NCBI RefSeq assembly: GCF_003265705.1
Contig: NW_020312902.1
Span: forward strand, 15,750,970 to 15,814,969
Direction of reading: 5' to 3'
DNA length: 64,000 nt
Source: Callorhinus ursinus
Lineage: Eukaryota; Chordata; Mammalia; Carnivora; Otariidae
In this document: one piece after another, positions 30,206-43,891 of the stretch
How the letters are laid out: every line of letters starts with the position of its first letter
Position numbering within the stretch: position 1 is the stretch's first letter
The notes under the pieces: generated by a model
Seen by the model: only the letters and a program-made list of their open reading frames with translations
What the model was told of the DNA's origin: nothing
The model's database searches: none
Translations under genes and position numbers: made by a program

Positions 30206-32595
30206 TTTTCGTGTCTCTCAAGTTTGGTTTTGTGATCTTTAAAGGGTTTCAGTCAGTGTCCCCTTCTGTCAAAGCCATGATGAAGTGGTCTCTCCAGCAC
30301 CCAACACTGATGCCTCTTGCTGCCTGGTATATCCTGCCATCCCTCAAATTCTCTTTTAAATGCCACCTCCACACCTTTGTTCATGCTGTTCCTTCCACTT
30401 AAAATAGATGTAACTACATATCATTTCTCAGGCATCTGGGTATGTCTGGCTTTTACATCCATCAAGAATCCTTACAACTCTTGTTACTATTTCCATCTCA
30501 TTTTATAAACGAAGAAACCAAGGCTCTGAAGGTTAAATAAATCACAGAGCTATTAGGGGCTGGAGCAAAGATTCAGAACCGGTGTTTTTGACTAAAATAT
30601 CTCAGCATTTCTCATGTCACTATGCCTAACCCCACCACCATCTTATCAAATCCTGCTGATTCAAGGCTCAGTTCAGTGGCACAAGCCTGAGTACACCTAG
30701 GCAGGTGTTCTCTCCCCTCTCAGGTCCCTTGGCTCCTTTATCCGGGTCCAAATGCCTCCCTTACCCTCCAGCACCCAAGCTCTGTTAAGAGCAGCACCAG
30801 GTCAGACCCCAGTTTTCTACTCCCTGCTTCCACCAGGCTCCTTCACCACACAGTAGGTGCTCAATTAATGCCTGCTGAGTCAATTTGTCCCTAAAAGGCC
30901 AATATGGGTATCCCCAGAACTAGGGAAGAGTAGCAGCCCTAGGATTGCCACCCCCAAATCCTCCACTGTGCCCCTCAGCTCTGCTTGGCTGTGGGACTCA
31001 GAAAGAGGCAACCAGGGGAACCTTGATGTGCCCTGCTGAATAAAACATGTACAGCAGGCAACAGGTGCACAAAGAGGAAGAGTGGTAACAAAAGGTCACA
31101 TTTATTAAGCTTGTACCATGTGCTAAGGAAAGCAGATACAATATGGAAAGAGAGCTCAGGGCAAGGAGGTAGAAAGATCAGGAAGGGTTTTGTAAATCAC
31201 ACACAAGATTCTATCCTGAGGACAATGGGATGGGGGGCACTGGGGGGATGGTGAGGTGACAGAACCAGATCTGTTTGGAAAGAATCCCCTGGCATAAAAA
31301 CTCTCTCTTCTTGACCCATCAGGCTTCTGGAAGATGAACTAGAAAGGATGGAAACAGTAGCATCTCCCTGATTTCTGAACCAAACTATAGCGGCTGCGGG
31401 CTGGTGGATTTGGTGGAGGAAACCAAGAATGCCAGACTGGACCCCTAGAGTGAGGGGCATCAGGAGGGTGGATGTTGATTCCCTTCAAAAGGACTAGCAG
31501 CTATAAATAAAATCTAAAAAAAAAAAAGTACTAGCGCTTGTATGTGAAGTTTAGTGCAGAGAGAAAAAGCTACTAATAAGCATAATTTGGAGTTGGGGGC
31601 CCTGAGTCAAGTCTGAACATTATCACTACTAACTAGCTGAGTTTATTCCTACATCTGTGAAGCAGGAGAAAACAATTCCAATCTCTACCGGTCCTCAGGA
31701 GTATCAAATGAAATTGAAAGGTGTAAGACCCTGCACAAATATTAGGTGTGTCCTTTTCTCAACAAGCAGCTGACCTCTGAACTGTCTGCTGCCTTTCCTG
31801 TTTCACAGCCGCCTTGCTCGTCTCCCTGCCCAGTCTCCCTCCCCACAGCAGCTTCCAGTCCTGGCAAGAGCGCCTCCCCTGGCGTGGGCGGTGTGTTGGC
31901 GGAGGCGGGGCGGGGGGGGGGGGACTCTCCATTCCAAATAATAATAGGCCTATCCTCCTCCTCACGCTGGAAATGGAACCTTCACCTTCCTGGGGGAGGG
32001 ACCTTCCCCCTCTCCCTCCCCCACAGCACTGGAGGGTCAGCGACTTCACTCTGGGACCACCCGCCCCTCCCAAGCCACTGAGGAGTCTGGGGCTAACCCA
32101 GGAGCTCTTTACTCAATAGCTGGCGCTGAAACATGTGGTTCTTCAACCCGTCTGTACATTAAAATCACCTGAGGAGTTGCTCAATACCGAGGCCCGGGCC
32201 TCACTCCTGACCAATTAATCGGAATTTTCGGGGGGTGGGGCCCAGGGTCGGTGTTCTTTTAAAGCTCCCCAAGTGGTTCTACTACGCCACCAGGGTTAAG
32301 GGCCATCATGTTAATGAAATGGATCCCGGCCTGAGACATCCCGCGACCCCAGCCCCCCAGGGAGCCCTTCGGCAAGAATTCCACCCTCACCCCTTGAGCC
32401 CAAGCTTCTCCCATCCGGACCCAAGGGCTCTCCCAACCCACAACCTGATCACCTCAAGGACCCCCCGCAGACAGCCACCAGGACTCCCAGAGCCGACAGC
32501 ATTCCTGTCCCCCTCGGGTCCGTCCTTTGTGTCTGATTGGCCCCCAGTCCGGCCCGCTCCTGCCCCCGCGCCCGGGCCGCTGACCAGCCCCTCAC

Positions 32596-32800
32596 CGATA
32601 CAGTGGCAGGCGAAGCCTAATCCTGCGGCTGCCTGGAGCCAGGTGCGAGTCAGTGCGCCTGCGCGCTCCCCGCCGGCGGCTTCCCCAGCCTCTCCCTCCA
32701 CCCCCAGCCGGCGATTGGCTCCGCGCGGCTCCCGGGACCGCGCCCCGGCAGGTGCCCGCGCCCGAGGCTGCCGCAGCCATATTTGTCATGGGCGCACACC
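32596..32800 (-). promoter_or_regulatory. MFSD13A: MFSD13A CpG promoter and non-coding exon 1
   Basis: CpG-dense block with an NRF1-type site (TGCGCCTGCGCG at 32654-32665), a CCAAT box on the minus strand (32714-32718) and a YY1-type AATATGGCTGC on the minus strand near 32777-32787. A good minus-strand donor GTGAG lies at 32595-32591, which would end a non-coding exon 1 at 32596 that splices to the acceptor at 25398/25399. Start point not resolved. Elements seen; the link to MFSD13A follows from position and strand. Confidence 0.65.
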
Positions 32801-32939
32801 CTTAGGGACCGAAAGGAAAATGTGGACGCTGGCAAGAAGAGAGCAGTGGCCTGGATTCCTGACGGCTCACCTCCTCTCTTTCACCTCTGTAGGTGCTTAA
32901 AGGCAATTTCTGCTCAAATCAATAAGACTTTCAAAGCGA

Positions 32940-33148
32940 TGGGCGCCTGGGTGGCTCAGTTGGTTAAGCGACTGCCTTCGGCTCAGGTCATGAGCCTGGA
33001 GTCCCGGGATCGAGTCCCACATCGGGCTCCCTGCTCAGCAGGGAGTCTGCTTCTCCCTCTGACCCTCTGACCCTCTTCCCTCTCGTGCTCTCTATCTCTC
33101 ATTCTCTCTCAAATAAATAAATAAAATCTTTAAAAAAAAAAAAAAAAA
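32940..33148 (+). repeat. SINEC element with target duplication
   Basis: Complete head, CT body, AAATA tail and poly-A. Flanked by agactttcaaagcg before (ending about 32938) and after (about 33149-33162), a 14-bp duplication. Confidence 0.95.
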
Positions 33149-33913
33149 GACTTTCAAAGCGCTCCCCTCTCTCTCCCGGGCCTTCCTTAGTATTAACTGG
33201 CAGAATGAAGAGAGCACAGCACCTTCTTATGAGCCATGTGGTCTGACTAGATGCATAGCTAGGCGGATGAGGAGATGACAGTGGCACAACCTGGGACTCC
33301 TTGATGCTGGATTGGGAGCCCCTCAAGAGTGGAGAGCCCCAGCTTAATGTGTGGGCACCAGGGCTCAGGCCACAGGTGCCAGGCCCTGAGAGAGCTACCA
33401 TGCAGCCCAACCTCCTCGAATTAAAAATAAGAATAATAAAATAAAAGGAGTACTGAGCTCTCACTAGGTGCCCTGTACTGTGTTAAGCACTCTGCATCCA
33501 TTATCTTGTTGAGTCCTCACATCATCCCTTGGAGGCAGGTGCTGTTATTCCCATTTTACAGAAGAGGAAACAGGTTTAGAGAGATTTAATGACTCCTACA
33601 AGCAAGAGACCCAGACTAGCTGGAACCCAGCTCTTCTGCCTCTCAGAACAATCTTTCTTCTTCCTACCCCTGCCAAGGGCCTCAAAGTCAAGTTTTGTTT
33701 TGCTCAGTCCTGCCTGGTGAGGATGTCCCATGTCTTTTCACAATAGGCCTGTAAGCCTGGTTAGTTTTCCAGGCAATCAAACAGTACACACTTCAGGCCT
33801 ACTGTTTTCCTAACTTATGATATGGGGCAATGATCGGGGGCGGGGGGGACCTGGCTTCCTGGAGACCTGGGGCCCGGTCCCCTAGCTCCACTTCTTTGTT
33901 AAGGGACCCTCCT

Positions 33914-34051
33914 GGGGCCCCTGGGTAGCTCAGTTGTTAGGCCTCTGCCTTCAGCTCAGGTCATGATCCCAGGGTCCTGGGATCAAGCCCCGCATCAGGT
34001 TCCCTGCTCTGCAGGGAGCCGGCTTCTCCTTCTCCCACTCCCCCTGCCTGT

Positions 34052-34090
<39 letters not shown>

Positions 34091-34121
34091 AATAAATAAA
34101 TAAATAATCTTTTTAAAAAAA
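33914..34121 (+). repeat. SINEC element with long (CT)n
   Basis: Head gcccctgggtagctcag, a body with an expanded CT run (about 34058-34087), AAATA tail. Flanked by gaccctcct on both sides. Confidence 0.93.
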
Positions 34122-34919
34122 GGTGGCGACCCTCCTTTTGTGAGCCTCTGTTTTATGCCTTAGAGGGATTTTGTAGCCATTAAGTGAGAAAAGGGAGCGC
34201 AAGAATTTTGCCAGCTTTTGGTCAGTATGCTTTTGTTGATGGTTGTCAACAGGAAAATCATCCTCTTCCTCCTGCCTGACAACCTGGCAAAGGGCCCACC
34301 CACAGCAAATGGTCCAACACTAGAGCCCTGGTATTCAGGGGTTAGAGTCTGTCCAACCAGTTCCTGTGGAGCCCCAGCAGTCCCATGAACTTTGCTCCCA
34401 GCATCCACTACTCACCAATCTCATTTCTCCCCAATCCTGCCCCTTCAGACCCTCTTCTTAACTCCTATGTCCCCACGAAGCAACACATACCATTTCTCTT
34501 CTAGACTTCAAGCAATTTCTGGAAACCCTCCTGCTCTAGGAAGCCCTCCTGCTCTAGGAAGCCCTCCTGACTAAAAGGAAGGTGACCTTTATTCCCCCAT
34601 CCCAACCCCTTGTTCCCATCTATGTTTTCCTGGCCGAGAATAAAAGGCTGGAAACCTAGCATTCAGCGTGGTGTCTGGCACACTAGGGCCTCCATAAATT
34701 GACTAAAGGAGTTCCCCCTGCCTTTCCATTTTTGACCAGCATGTGCCTTTGTGCCAAAACAACGCTGACTCTTTACTTAGCCCTCCGGTCCAGTGGGAGA
34801 ACAGGGGAATGGAAAGGGCTGCCAAGGGGCCAGAAATGAATGTGACCCATTGGAAAAAATTTGGCCCCTATGTTGCACTTAATGTCTCATGGTTACACTG
34901 AGGCTCCTCATCCCTCTGA

Positions 34920-35121
34920 TTTTTTTCAAAAGATTTTATTTATTTATTTATTTGACAGAGAGAAAGCACGAGAGAGCACAATCAGGGGGAGCAGCAGAGG
35001 GAGAGGGAAAAGCAGCTCCCCACCAAGCAGGGAGTCCAAAGAGGGGCTCAACCCCAAGGACCATGGGATCATGACCTGAGCCCAAGGCAGACATTCAACC
35101 GACTGAGACACCCAGGTGCCC
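34920..35121 (-). repeat. SINEC element
   Basis: Reverse-oriented copy (agattttatttattta ... gagacacccaggtgcccc). Flanked by an almost perfect 17-bp duplication (cctcatccctctgattt and cctcatccctctaattt). Confidence 0.95.
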
Positions 35122-35504
35122 CCTCATCCCTCTAATTTTATAGACGATGTAACCAGTTAACCTCTTATGTCAGCACCAGGACTAGGCCTTGTGATTATCT
35201 CCAATTTCCCTTCCTGGTTGCCAGCCACAGAGCTAACTGGGAAGGGACATAGGAAGCAACTGGGGGATAGTATCATCTGCCTGACTTCTTGAGTCATATC
35301 AGAATCCCTGAATTGTGGGACAAATAGATACATAAACAGTCTCTCTCCTTGAAATTCTCTCTTCCCTTGGCTTCTGACCTCTCTGATCTAGGTTTCATCA
35401 TGTTCTCCTCCTAACAACTCCTCCTCAGTCCCTTTCAATAGGGCACTTTTTTCCCAGGGGCTTTCTAAAATCAGAGGGCAGGTCACCCAAGTTTCCATTT
35501 TCTT

Positions 35505-35716
35505 TCTTTTTTTTTTTAAGATTTTATTTATTTGAGAGAGTGAGAGAGAGGACACAAGCGGGGGCAGAGGGGAGAAGGGGAGGAACAGAGGGTGAGGGAG
35601 AAGCAGACTCCCCCTTTAGCAGGGAGCCCGATGGATGCAGGGCTCGATCCTGAGACTCCACGATCATGACCTGAGCCAAAGGCAAATGCTACCAACTGAG
35701 TCACCCAGGCAACCCT
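35505..35716 (-). repeat. SINEC element
   Basis: Reverse-oriented copy with a degraded head (gtcacccaggcaaccc). It is flanked by 'aagtttccattttc' before and 'aagcttccattttc' after. Confidence 0.93.
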
Positions 35717-36563
35717 CACCCCCCAAGCTTCCATTTTCAAAACTCTTTTCATTTATTCACTCAAACTTGCCAGGCCATAGGCTATCTGGGGTAAAAGGTA
35801 ATTCAAACACAAGATTGCTGCATTTAAGTGGAACCCAACAAATTAGCAGCCATGACGACACAGCGAGGCCTGGGCCAGGTAGCAGCTATTCCAGTCCTTC
35901 ACCTACTACTTTTCCCTTCATGACTACCCCACCTCCCATCTCCAGCCTGAAGATAAAACCACATGCCGGACAGCTCCCCAAATGAACTCCCTGACTGCAC
36001 CATTTCCTCAACTTCCAATCGCCCACAAGGGTTTTTTTTTTCTTTTCCAGGCTTGCTTTGACTACCCACCCAGGCAACTAAATCAAAAACATGTGCATCC
36101 ACCTCTCTGCTACCCTCTCCACCCAGGCAGTTATATGGGGTCAACTCTAGATGAATCTGCTCCCATCTCTTTTCCATCCCCAGCTCCTGTTTTGGTTGTC
36201 AGTTTTCCTGGGCTAGTGTGAGAACCTCCTCCAAGACTAGCTTCCAGCCTCTTTCTCACCAATCTATACCCTCCTCTTCTTTGCCAACAGGAGAGCCTCT
36301 GATCATGCGGTTCACAGCTCAAAACCTACGCAGGTTGTTGCATTTTGAAAATTTTCATAAAATGCTGGGGAAAACACTCAGGGTTACTGGCGATGCAAAC
36401 AACAGAAGACTCCACTCCACAGTGTAATAACCCAAACTTTTAATTTTCTAAGGACTTAGATGATGGTCCTTTGTAATTAAAAACAAAAGTCTGCTTCATT
36501 GTCTTCTGTAGTTAAATTTATATGAAGTAAACACAACTGGTGTGTGAAAAGAAAAGAGTCCAT

Positions 36564-36760
36564 GGGGCACCTGGGTGGCTCAGTCGGTTAGGCGGCTGCC
36601 TTCGGCTCAGGTCATGATCCCAGGGTCCTGGGATTGAGCCCCACCCCAGTTCCCTGCTCAGCAGGGAGCCTGCTTCTCCCCCTCCCTCTGCCTGCTGCTC
36701 TGCCTATCTGTGCTCTCTATGTCTCTGTCAAATACATAAATAAAATCTTAAAAAAAAAAA
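36564..36760 (+). repeat. SINEC element
   Basis: Plus copy with poly-A. Flanks agaaaagagtcca on both sides show target duplication. Confidence 0.95.
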
Positions 36761-37430
36761 GAAAAAGAAGAAAAGAGTCCACTCAAACCAGATTAAGTAA
36801 GAAAGGAATTTATTGGGGGGGGATGGGAGGAGGCATTGGAGGAAGGCAGTCAAAAGGTAAAGTTCCAGAAGTACTAGGTATGTAATGTACATGATTATAA
36901 ACACTGCTGTATGCTGCAAGGTGTATCTGAAAGTTGTTAAGAGAATAGATCCTAAGAGTTCTCATCACATGGGAAAAAAACTATAAGATGATGGGTATTA
37001 ACTAAACTTAATGTGGTAATCATTTCACAATATCCGTTAAGTCAAATCATTTGCTGTATACCTTAAACCTATACAGTGGTGTATGTCAATCATATTTCAA
37101 TAAAACTGGAAGGGAAAAAAGGAATTTACTGGCTCATGTAACTTTAAAGTCCAGGATTCAAATGATGTCATCGGGACTTAATTTCTCTTTCTGTCCCTTG
37201 GTTCCACTTCTTCTGTGGCTCCATCCTCAGACAGGCCTTCACCTCTCCACCCAGACTGCATTCTTTCAGATTTCTGTCCAGGGGAAAGAGAGCACTTCCC
37301 TCCACCCCAAAAGAACAAAGTCCTGGGCCTGATTCCCCTGATCAGTTGAGTCACCTGGCTACCCTCAACCAATCCTTATGGCCAGAGGGATGGCAGTGTG
37401 ATTGATCTAGCCATAAATCACCCCTAACTT

Positions 37431-37995
37431 TTTTTTAAATTTTTTTATTGTTATGTTAATCACCATATATTACATCATTAGTTTTTGATGCAGTGTTCCA
37501 TGATTCATTGTTTGTTCATAACACCCAGTGCTCCATGCAGAACGTGCCCTCCTCAATACCCATCACCAGGCTAACCCATCCCCCCCCTCCCCTCTAGAAC
37601 CCTCAGTTTGTTTTTCAGAGTCCATCATCTCTCATGGTTCGTCTCCCCCTCTGACATACTCCCCTTCTCTTCCTCTCCTGTTATCTTCTTCTTTTTCTTT
37701 TTTCTTAAAATATGTTGCGTTATTTGTTTCAGAAGTACAGATCTGTGATTCAACAGTCTTGCACAATTCACAGCGCTCACTGTAGCACATACCCTCCCCA
37801 ATGTCTATCAGCCAACCACCCCACCCTCCCACCCCCAACCACTCCAGTAACACTCAGTTTGTTTCCTGAGATTAAGAATTCCTCATATCAGTGAGGTCAT
37901 GTGATACATGTCTTTCTCTGATTGACTTATTTCACTCAGCATAACACCCTCCAGTTCCATCCACGTCGTTGCAAATGGCAAGATCTCATTCCTTT
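37431..37995 (-). mobile_element. 5'-truncated L1 3' end with 16-bp target duplication
   Basis: Carnivore L1 3' UTR in reverse: it begins with a T tract, then 'gttatgttaatcaccatatattacatcattag', and runs to 'gttgcaaatggcaagatctcatt'. The 16-bp direct repeat aaatcacccctaactt flanks it (37415-37430 and 37996-38011 or so). There is no open frame; it is a dead-on-arrival insertion. The perfect duplication suggests recent age. Confidence 0.93.
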
Positions 37996-38093
37996 AAATC
38001 ACCCCTAACTTTAAGGATAGAATAGAGCCAACTCCCCCAGAACCACTTTATTGAGTAGATACGTTATGGGACCCCAAAAATCTAGAAGCTGTT

Positions 38094-38289
38094 GGGGCAC
38101 CTGGGTGGCTCAGTCGTTAAGCATCTGCCTTCGGCTCAGGTCATGATCCCAGGGTCCTGGGATCGAGCCCTGCATTGGGCTCCCTGCTCAGCAGGAAGCC
38201 TGCTTCTCCCTCTCCCACTCCCCCTGCTTGTGTTCCCTTTCTCTCTGTGACTCTGTCAAATAAATAAATAAAAGATTTATTTAAAAAAA
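38094..38289 (+). repeat. SINEC element
   Basis: Plus copy flanked by aaaatctagaagctgtt on both sides, a 17-bp duplication. Confidence 0.95.
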
Positions 38290-38633
38290 AATCTAGAAGC
38301 TGTTACTGGAGTCAGGATGAATATTAAGAAACTCAGTTTGGTCCTTATTTTTCCCATTTTACCTGAACCACCACCAGACCAGCAGAGGTCTTCAGCAAGC
38401 ATGTAGGGACCAATTGTTAAAATACAGGCTTCTGACCCTCCCAGCCTCCAACTTGAGCTTGGTCTCACACTTGTGACCAGATCCCCTTGTGGGAGGAGGT
38501 GGAGAAAGGCGCCAGTCCCATAGGGCCCATGATTGAGCTCCAGGCCTGGGTGAGGTCAGTCTATAGGTAGTCTTGGACATTCCTCAAGTGCTGAGATTTG
38601 GAGACAGCAAAGTTATAAATAGGAATGGGGAGG

Positions 38634-39115
38634 TATATTAATTTCCTATTGGCACTGTAGCAAATTGCCAAAATCTTAGTGGCTTAAAACACTACAAATT
38701 TATTATCTTACAATTTTGGAGGTTAGAATTCTGCCTCATTAACTAAAATCAAGGTGCTGACAGAACTGTGTTCCTTTCTGGAGGCTCTAGGGAAGAATCC
38801 ATTTCCTTGTCTTTTTCAGCTTCCAAAGGCTGCCTGCATTCCTTAGCTCATGAACCCCTTCCATCTTCAAAGCCAGCAATGGCTGGTTCACTCTCATATA
38901 ACATCACTCTGACTCTTCCGCCTCCCTCTTCCACATTTAAGGACACCTGTGATTACATTGGATCTATCTGGATAATCCAGGATAATCTCATTTTAAGGGA
39001 CAGCTAATTCACAACCTTAATACCATCTACAACCTTAATTCCCCCTTGCCATGTAATATAACATACTGGCAGGTTTGCAGGGATTAGGTTGTGGACATCT
39101 TGGTGGTGAAGGCCT
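38634..39115 (-). mobile_element. MaLR-type LTR relic, reversed
   Basis: Reads 'ttaatttcctattggcactgtagcaaattgcc ... cttagtggcttaaaacac ... cattttaagggacagct ... ggattaggttgtggacatcttggtgg', the reverse of a well-known mammalian MaLR LTR. Non-coding. The exact subfamily is not decided. Confidence 0.7.
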
Positions 39116-39760
39116 CTCCCAACAAAGGCCACTGTGTCTTGGGACTAGTTCCTAGAATGCACAAAGGGTGAGGCTCCCTTCTTGGAGCTCTGGGGTAGGG
39201 AGTGTTAGGTAGATACCCAGTTCCAGTATCTATCTTCACCAGGCCAATGGCCCAAAACTTGGGAGACCAGCTCAGTCAGGAATATAAAAGTGTGACATCA
39301 TCAGGGTGAGTGTAGAACTTCTCAGAGGGTAGCTGGCCTTTGTGAGACACTGAGAACTTAGAGGAGAACCTGTGGGAGTTACTGGGGAAGCTGCCTGAGT
39401 CAAGAGAAGAGGAAGAAGGAGAGTATGATGGCCCAGCAGCTCAGCAGCTGGGAGAGGGTATCAGTTTTAAGTATCCAGCAACTATCACCCACCCCACTGG
39501 GGAAAAAAGAGGTGGAGGACTGTGGCTTGCAGCCAGAGGGGACTAGAGCTTAGACAGGGCTTCACACCACCTGGATGAAGCAATCTTCACCCAAGTAGCT
39601 TCTGGGCTTTGGCCTTAGTTGGAATGGGTTCAAATCCCACTGGGCTACCTAGACTACATAAACCTGGGAGTGGCCTAACTTCTCTGAGCCTCTGGTTCCT
39701 TATCAATTAAATGAAAATGATACTACCATTTCTTCACATGGCTATTAAGAATTAGTTCTT

Positions 39761-39950
39761 GGGGCGCCTGGGTGGCTCAGTTGTTAAGCGTCTGCCTTCG
39801 GCTCAGGTCATGATCCCAGAGTCCTGGGATCGAGCCCTGCATCGGGCTCCCTGCTCGGCAGGAAGCCTGCTTCTCCCTCTCCCACTCCCCTTGCTTGTGT
39901 TCCCTCCCTCGTTGTGTCTCTGTCATATAAATAAAATCTTAAAAAAAAAA
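39761..39950 (+). repeat. SINEC element
   Basis: Plus copy, nearly consensus. Flanks aattagttctt on both sides. Confidence 0.95.
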
Positions 39951-40853
39951 TTAGTTCTTATGTAACATTCTAGAGGTGAGGATTGGAGACAGTGTGAAAG
40001 AAGTCCCAGCATGGATTGGCTATAAAGCTAATTACCAATCATGAGTCTTGAGACAGACATGGGGTTGAATTTTGCTCTTACCATAACTAGCTGTGTGAGT
40101 TTGGGTAATATACTTTAACCTACATAAGCCTACAACAGGAAGTGTTTCCTAATCATAGAATACATTTACTACCAAATTTGAGGCAAGCAGCTTCCTCCTA
40201 CGTAAAGTGGGGAATATATTAGTACCTCCTTCCTAGGGTTGATGTAAACTTAAAGTTAGATGCTCATAAGCAACTTGACTCAGTGCCTGGTGTAGGAGCT
40301 TCACTCAAATGTTAGGATAACTCGACCCATTTGGAAGGGCTGGGAGGATGGGGTGCGGGGAACAGGTGGCTAACTGGTTGGAAAGGGCAACAAGATATTC
40401 TCAGTGATGTAGGAGTGAGGGCATCCCTGAGCACAGGCCTCACCGTCCAGGGCAGGCAGGTACGACCAGCAGGCTCACCCAGTGTAGATACAGGCTGGCT
40501 GGCTTATGGCCAGCAAAATGTGTTTCCCTTTGCCTGGAAACCAGGAGGTGTGGCTGAGGCAGGGCATGGAGGGGAGCAGAGCCACTAAAAAGTGGTGGAG
40601 AGGAGCCTGCTCTGGACTTCTCTGGCTCCCCCAAATGCTGGGTACCAACGCCCCCTGGGTTGAAGGAGACGAGTGGGGAACCACCTGGGAAGAACACTTC
40701 ACGAGCGAAGGCTTGAAAAGGTCTTGGGTCCTTACTGCTTATTGAGAGTCTGGGGCTCGGCTCAGCCCTGGGACAAGAGGTGAGACGGAAGCTGAATGCC
40801 TTAGGAAGAGTTCCCCCAAACCATCAGGTGCTGCACGTGGGCTCCTGCTGTAA

Positions 40854-41641
<788 letters not shown>

Positions 41642-42125
41642 GGACGCCACAGGGCCCGGCGGCTGGCCCGGTGAGCACGCGCGCGGCTCTCCTCCCCTGC
41701 TCCCGCCGCCTTCAGCCGGCCACGAAGGAGACCTCCCCGGTGCGCCGGCGCTGGATGCACCTGTCACCTCGCTTTTTTTTTTTTTACCAAGCCTGCACGC
41801 CGCCCACCTGCTGCACTTCCCTGATTTCTCTCGCGTTATTGCTGGATAGCGGGGGAAGGGCGAGAAGAGATCAAGAGCATCTCCGGGTGGATGCCCTGTT
41901 TCTCTTCCCTCCCACTCGGACTTGGGAAACCTGGGTGTGCGGCGGAAAAAAGGGCGTGGACCCTTTGTTTCGTCTCTCCCTCCTCTTCCCGATCTTAGAA
42001 GCCTGCCCTGCACCAAGCCCCCACTTTCCCTTTTTCCTCTCCTCCGTCTAACAGAACTTCCCGAATTGCCCAAATGCCTCCCCAAGCTCAGGGCCCACCT
42101 ATCCGCAGGTTGTAGTGAAAAGTAA
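41642..42125 (+). other. Probable C10orf95 3' UTR
   Basis: GC-rich sequence grading into ordinary DNA after the stop. A possible weak poly(A) signal AGTAAA lies at about 42121-42126. No AATAAA is near. The end is uncertain. Confidence 0.4.
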
Positions 42126-43064
42126 ATGAGTGAAGTCAAGTGTATGCTGCGAGATCGCTTTTCTGTTTAGGGTGGGTGGGGGTGTTCCTCATCTCGGTAA
42201 TGTGAGCCTTACTCCCCTGCTCGGGAAGAGCCAGTGTGCCTCCTCACGGGTGGGGCCGCGCTGCCTGTTTCAGCAGCTCTTCTCCAGTGTGCAGGACCGT
42301 GGGTAGGCTTCTTAGGCCCAGCAGCCCAGCACCGCGGAGAGATTTTGAGGGCCTAAGCGCTTTTGTTGAAGCGTGGGTGGTAGGCGTGGCTGAGGAAGGA
42401 ATGCCTAAGACATAGATTTAGGGCTACCACTGACATTTTCTAGACGTATAACTGGGCTTTCCGAGCCTCAGTTTCTTCATCTGTAAAAGAAGCATAAAAT
42501 CAACCCAGCCTACCCGGAAAATGCACTAGGGTTGAAATTTCAGATGAATGTCACTTCTTGTCTCCTGATTCTTACTAACAGTCTTTAACAGGCTGAATTT
42601 GCAGTATTCCAGGAGTTTGCTGGAGGGTTAGGCCACACATCCAATTTTAACTATAGGTCTGGCAGGAGTCCAGATCTGATACCCAGGCTGTACAAATGTG
42701 GCTCCTTGTGGAATTGCTTTTACTGAATTTCCACTTGTTGGAGGGCCAACAGCTGCCTGGGTATACAGTTATGTTATTGAAGCCGTACACCACTGGACTG
42801 AATACTGCTGTGTTTATGAACCTCATGGAAGGGCTCTCAAGCCTCACCACTTGGGAAGAGTTTTTCTCCTGATGAGTGTTTTACTTTTATTTTGGAAGCA
42901 CCAAGGATCTCATAACTGATCATATTTTTCTTTTTGCCCTGGCTTCTAGGGATCTCAGGGCCAAATTTGCTTAGTATCTTTTGTATAAAGCCTGGATCCT
43001 GAACGGTCACCCCTAGTTTCATCTTATTTTCCTTTCCTTTTTTTTTTTTTCTTAAACTATAAAG

Positions 43065-43265
43065 ACACAGGGAGGTGGTGTAGTGTAATGGGTCTGCTAT
43101 GTGACCTTAGGTAAATTGCTTAATGTCCCTGAATCAATTTCTTCATTGCAAATGGGGGTGATAGTATTAGGACCTCTATCTCATGAGGTTATTGAGAAGA
43201 TGCCTTGAAATGCTGCACACAAAATGTTTACCACGGTGCCTGGCATGTACTAAGTGATCAAATGT
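43065..43265 (+). repeat. MIR SINE
   Basis: MIR signature: 'ggtggtgtagtgtaatggg', 'gtgaccttaggtaaattgctta', 'caatttcttcattgcaaatggggg'. Confidence 0.8.
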
Positions 43266-43300
43266 TAGTGTTTGTTTTGAAAAAAAAAAAAAGTTTGTTG

Positions 43301-43680
43301 GGGGTGCCTGGGTGTTTCAGTTGAGTGTCCTACTTTTTTTTTTTTAATTTTTATTTATTCGACAGAGAGACACAGCGAGAGAGGGAACACAAGCAGGGGG
43401 AGTGGGAGAGGGAGAAGCAGGCTTCCCGCCGAGCAGGGAGCCCAATGCGGGGCTCGATCCCAGGGCCCTGGGATCATGACCTGAGCCGAAGGCAGACACT
43501 TAACGACTGAGCCACCCAGGCGCCCTGACCTACTCTTGATTTTAGCTCAGGTCATGGTCTTGGGGTTGGGGTCAGGGGTCCTGAGATCTCTCCACACTCA
43601 GCAGGGAGTCTGCTTCTCTCCCTCTCTTCACCTCCCTCTGCCTCTCCCCCCTTCTCTCTCTCAAATAAATAAATTTTAAA
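43301..43680 (+). repeat. SINEC element split by a second SINEC
   Basis: The head lies at 43301-43333 and the rest (from 'tgacctactcttgattttagctcaggtcatgg') at 43526-43680. A reverse SINEC separates them. Confidence 0.88.
43334..43525 (-). repeat. SINEC element inserted in another SINEC
   Basis: Near-consensus reverse copy inside an older, more diverged plus copy. The boundary sequence gtcctact/gacctact suggests a short duplication. Confidence 0.93.
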
Positions 43681-43859
43681 GATTTTTTTAAATTTATTTG
43701 ACAGAGACAGCAATAGAGGGAACACAAACGGGGAGTAGGAGAGAGAGAAGCAGGCTTCCCTGCCAAGCAGGAGCCTGATGCGGTGCTCGATCCCAGGACC
43801 CCGGGACCATGACCCAAGCCAAAGACAGCCGCTCAACAACTGAGCCACCCAGTCGCCCC
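43677..43859 (-). repeat. SINEC element inserted in the tail of a SINEC
   Basis: Reverse copy placed in the A-rich tail of the preceding copy. ctcaaataaataaatt is present on both sides. Confidence 0.92.
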
Positions 43860-43891
43860 TCAAATAAATAAATTTAAAAAAAATAAAAAAT

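Larger units (their letters stand above)
28705..32590. other. MFSD13A 5' intron, no exon seen
   Basis: Apart from the MIR/L2-like pieces, an L2-like stretch at about 30240-30420, a G-rich run at 31885-31923 and a hAT-like fragment at about 32135-32305, I see no gene. The region lies between the MFSD13A first exon and its first coding exon, so it is probably intron. Confidence 0.55.

Noticed and set aside
38634..39115. Possible gene in the 79-codon plus frame at 38768-39007
   Set aside because: It is inside a MaLR LTR relic and is unrelated to a host protein.
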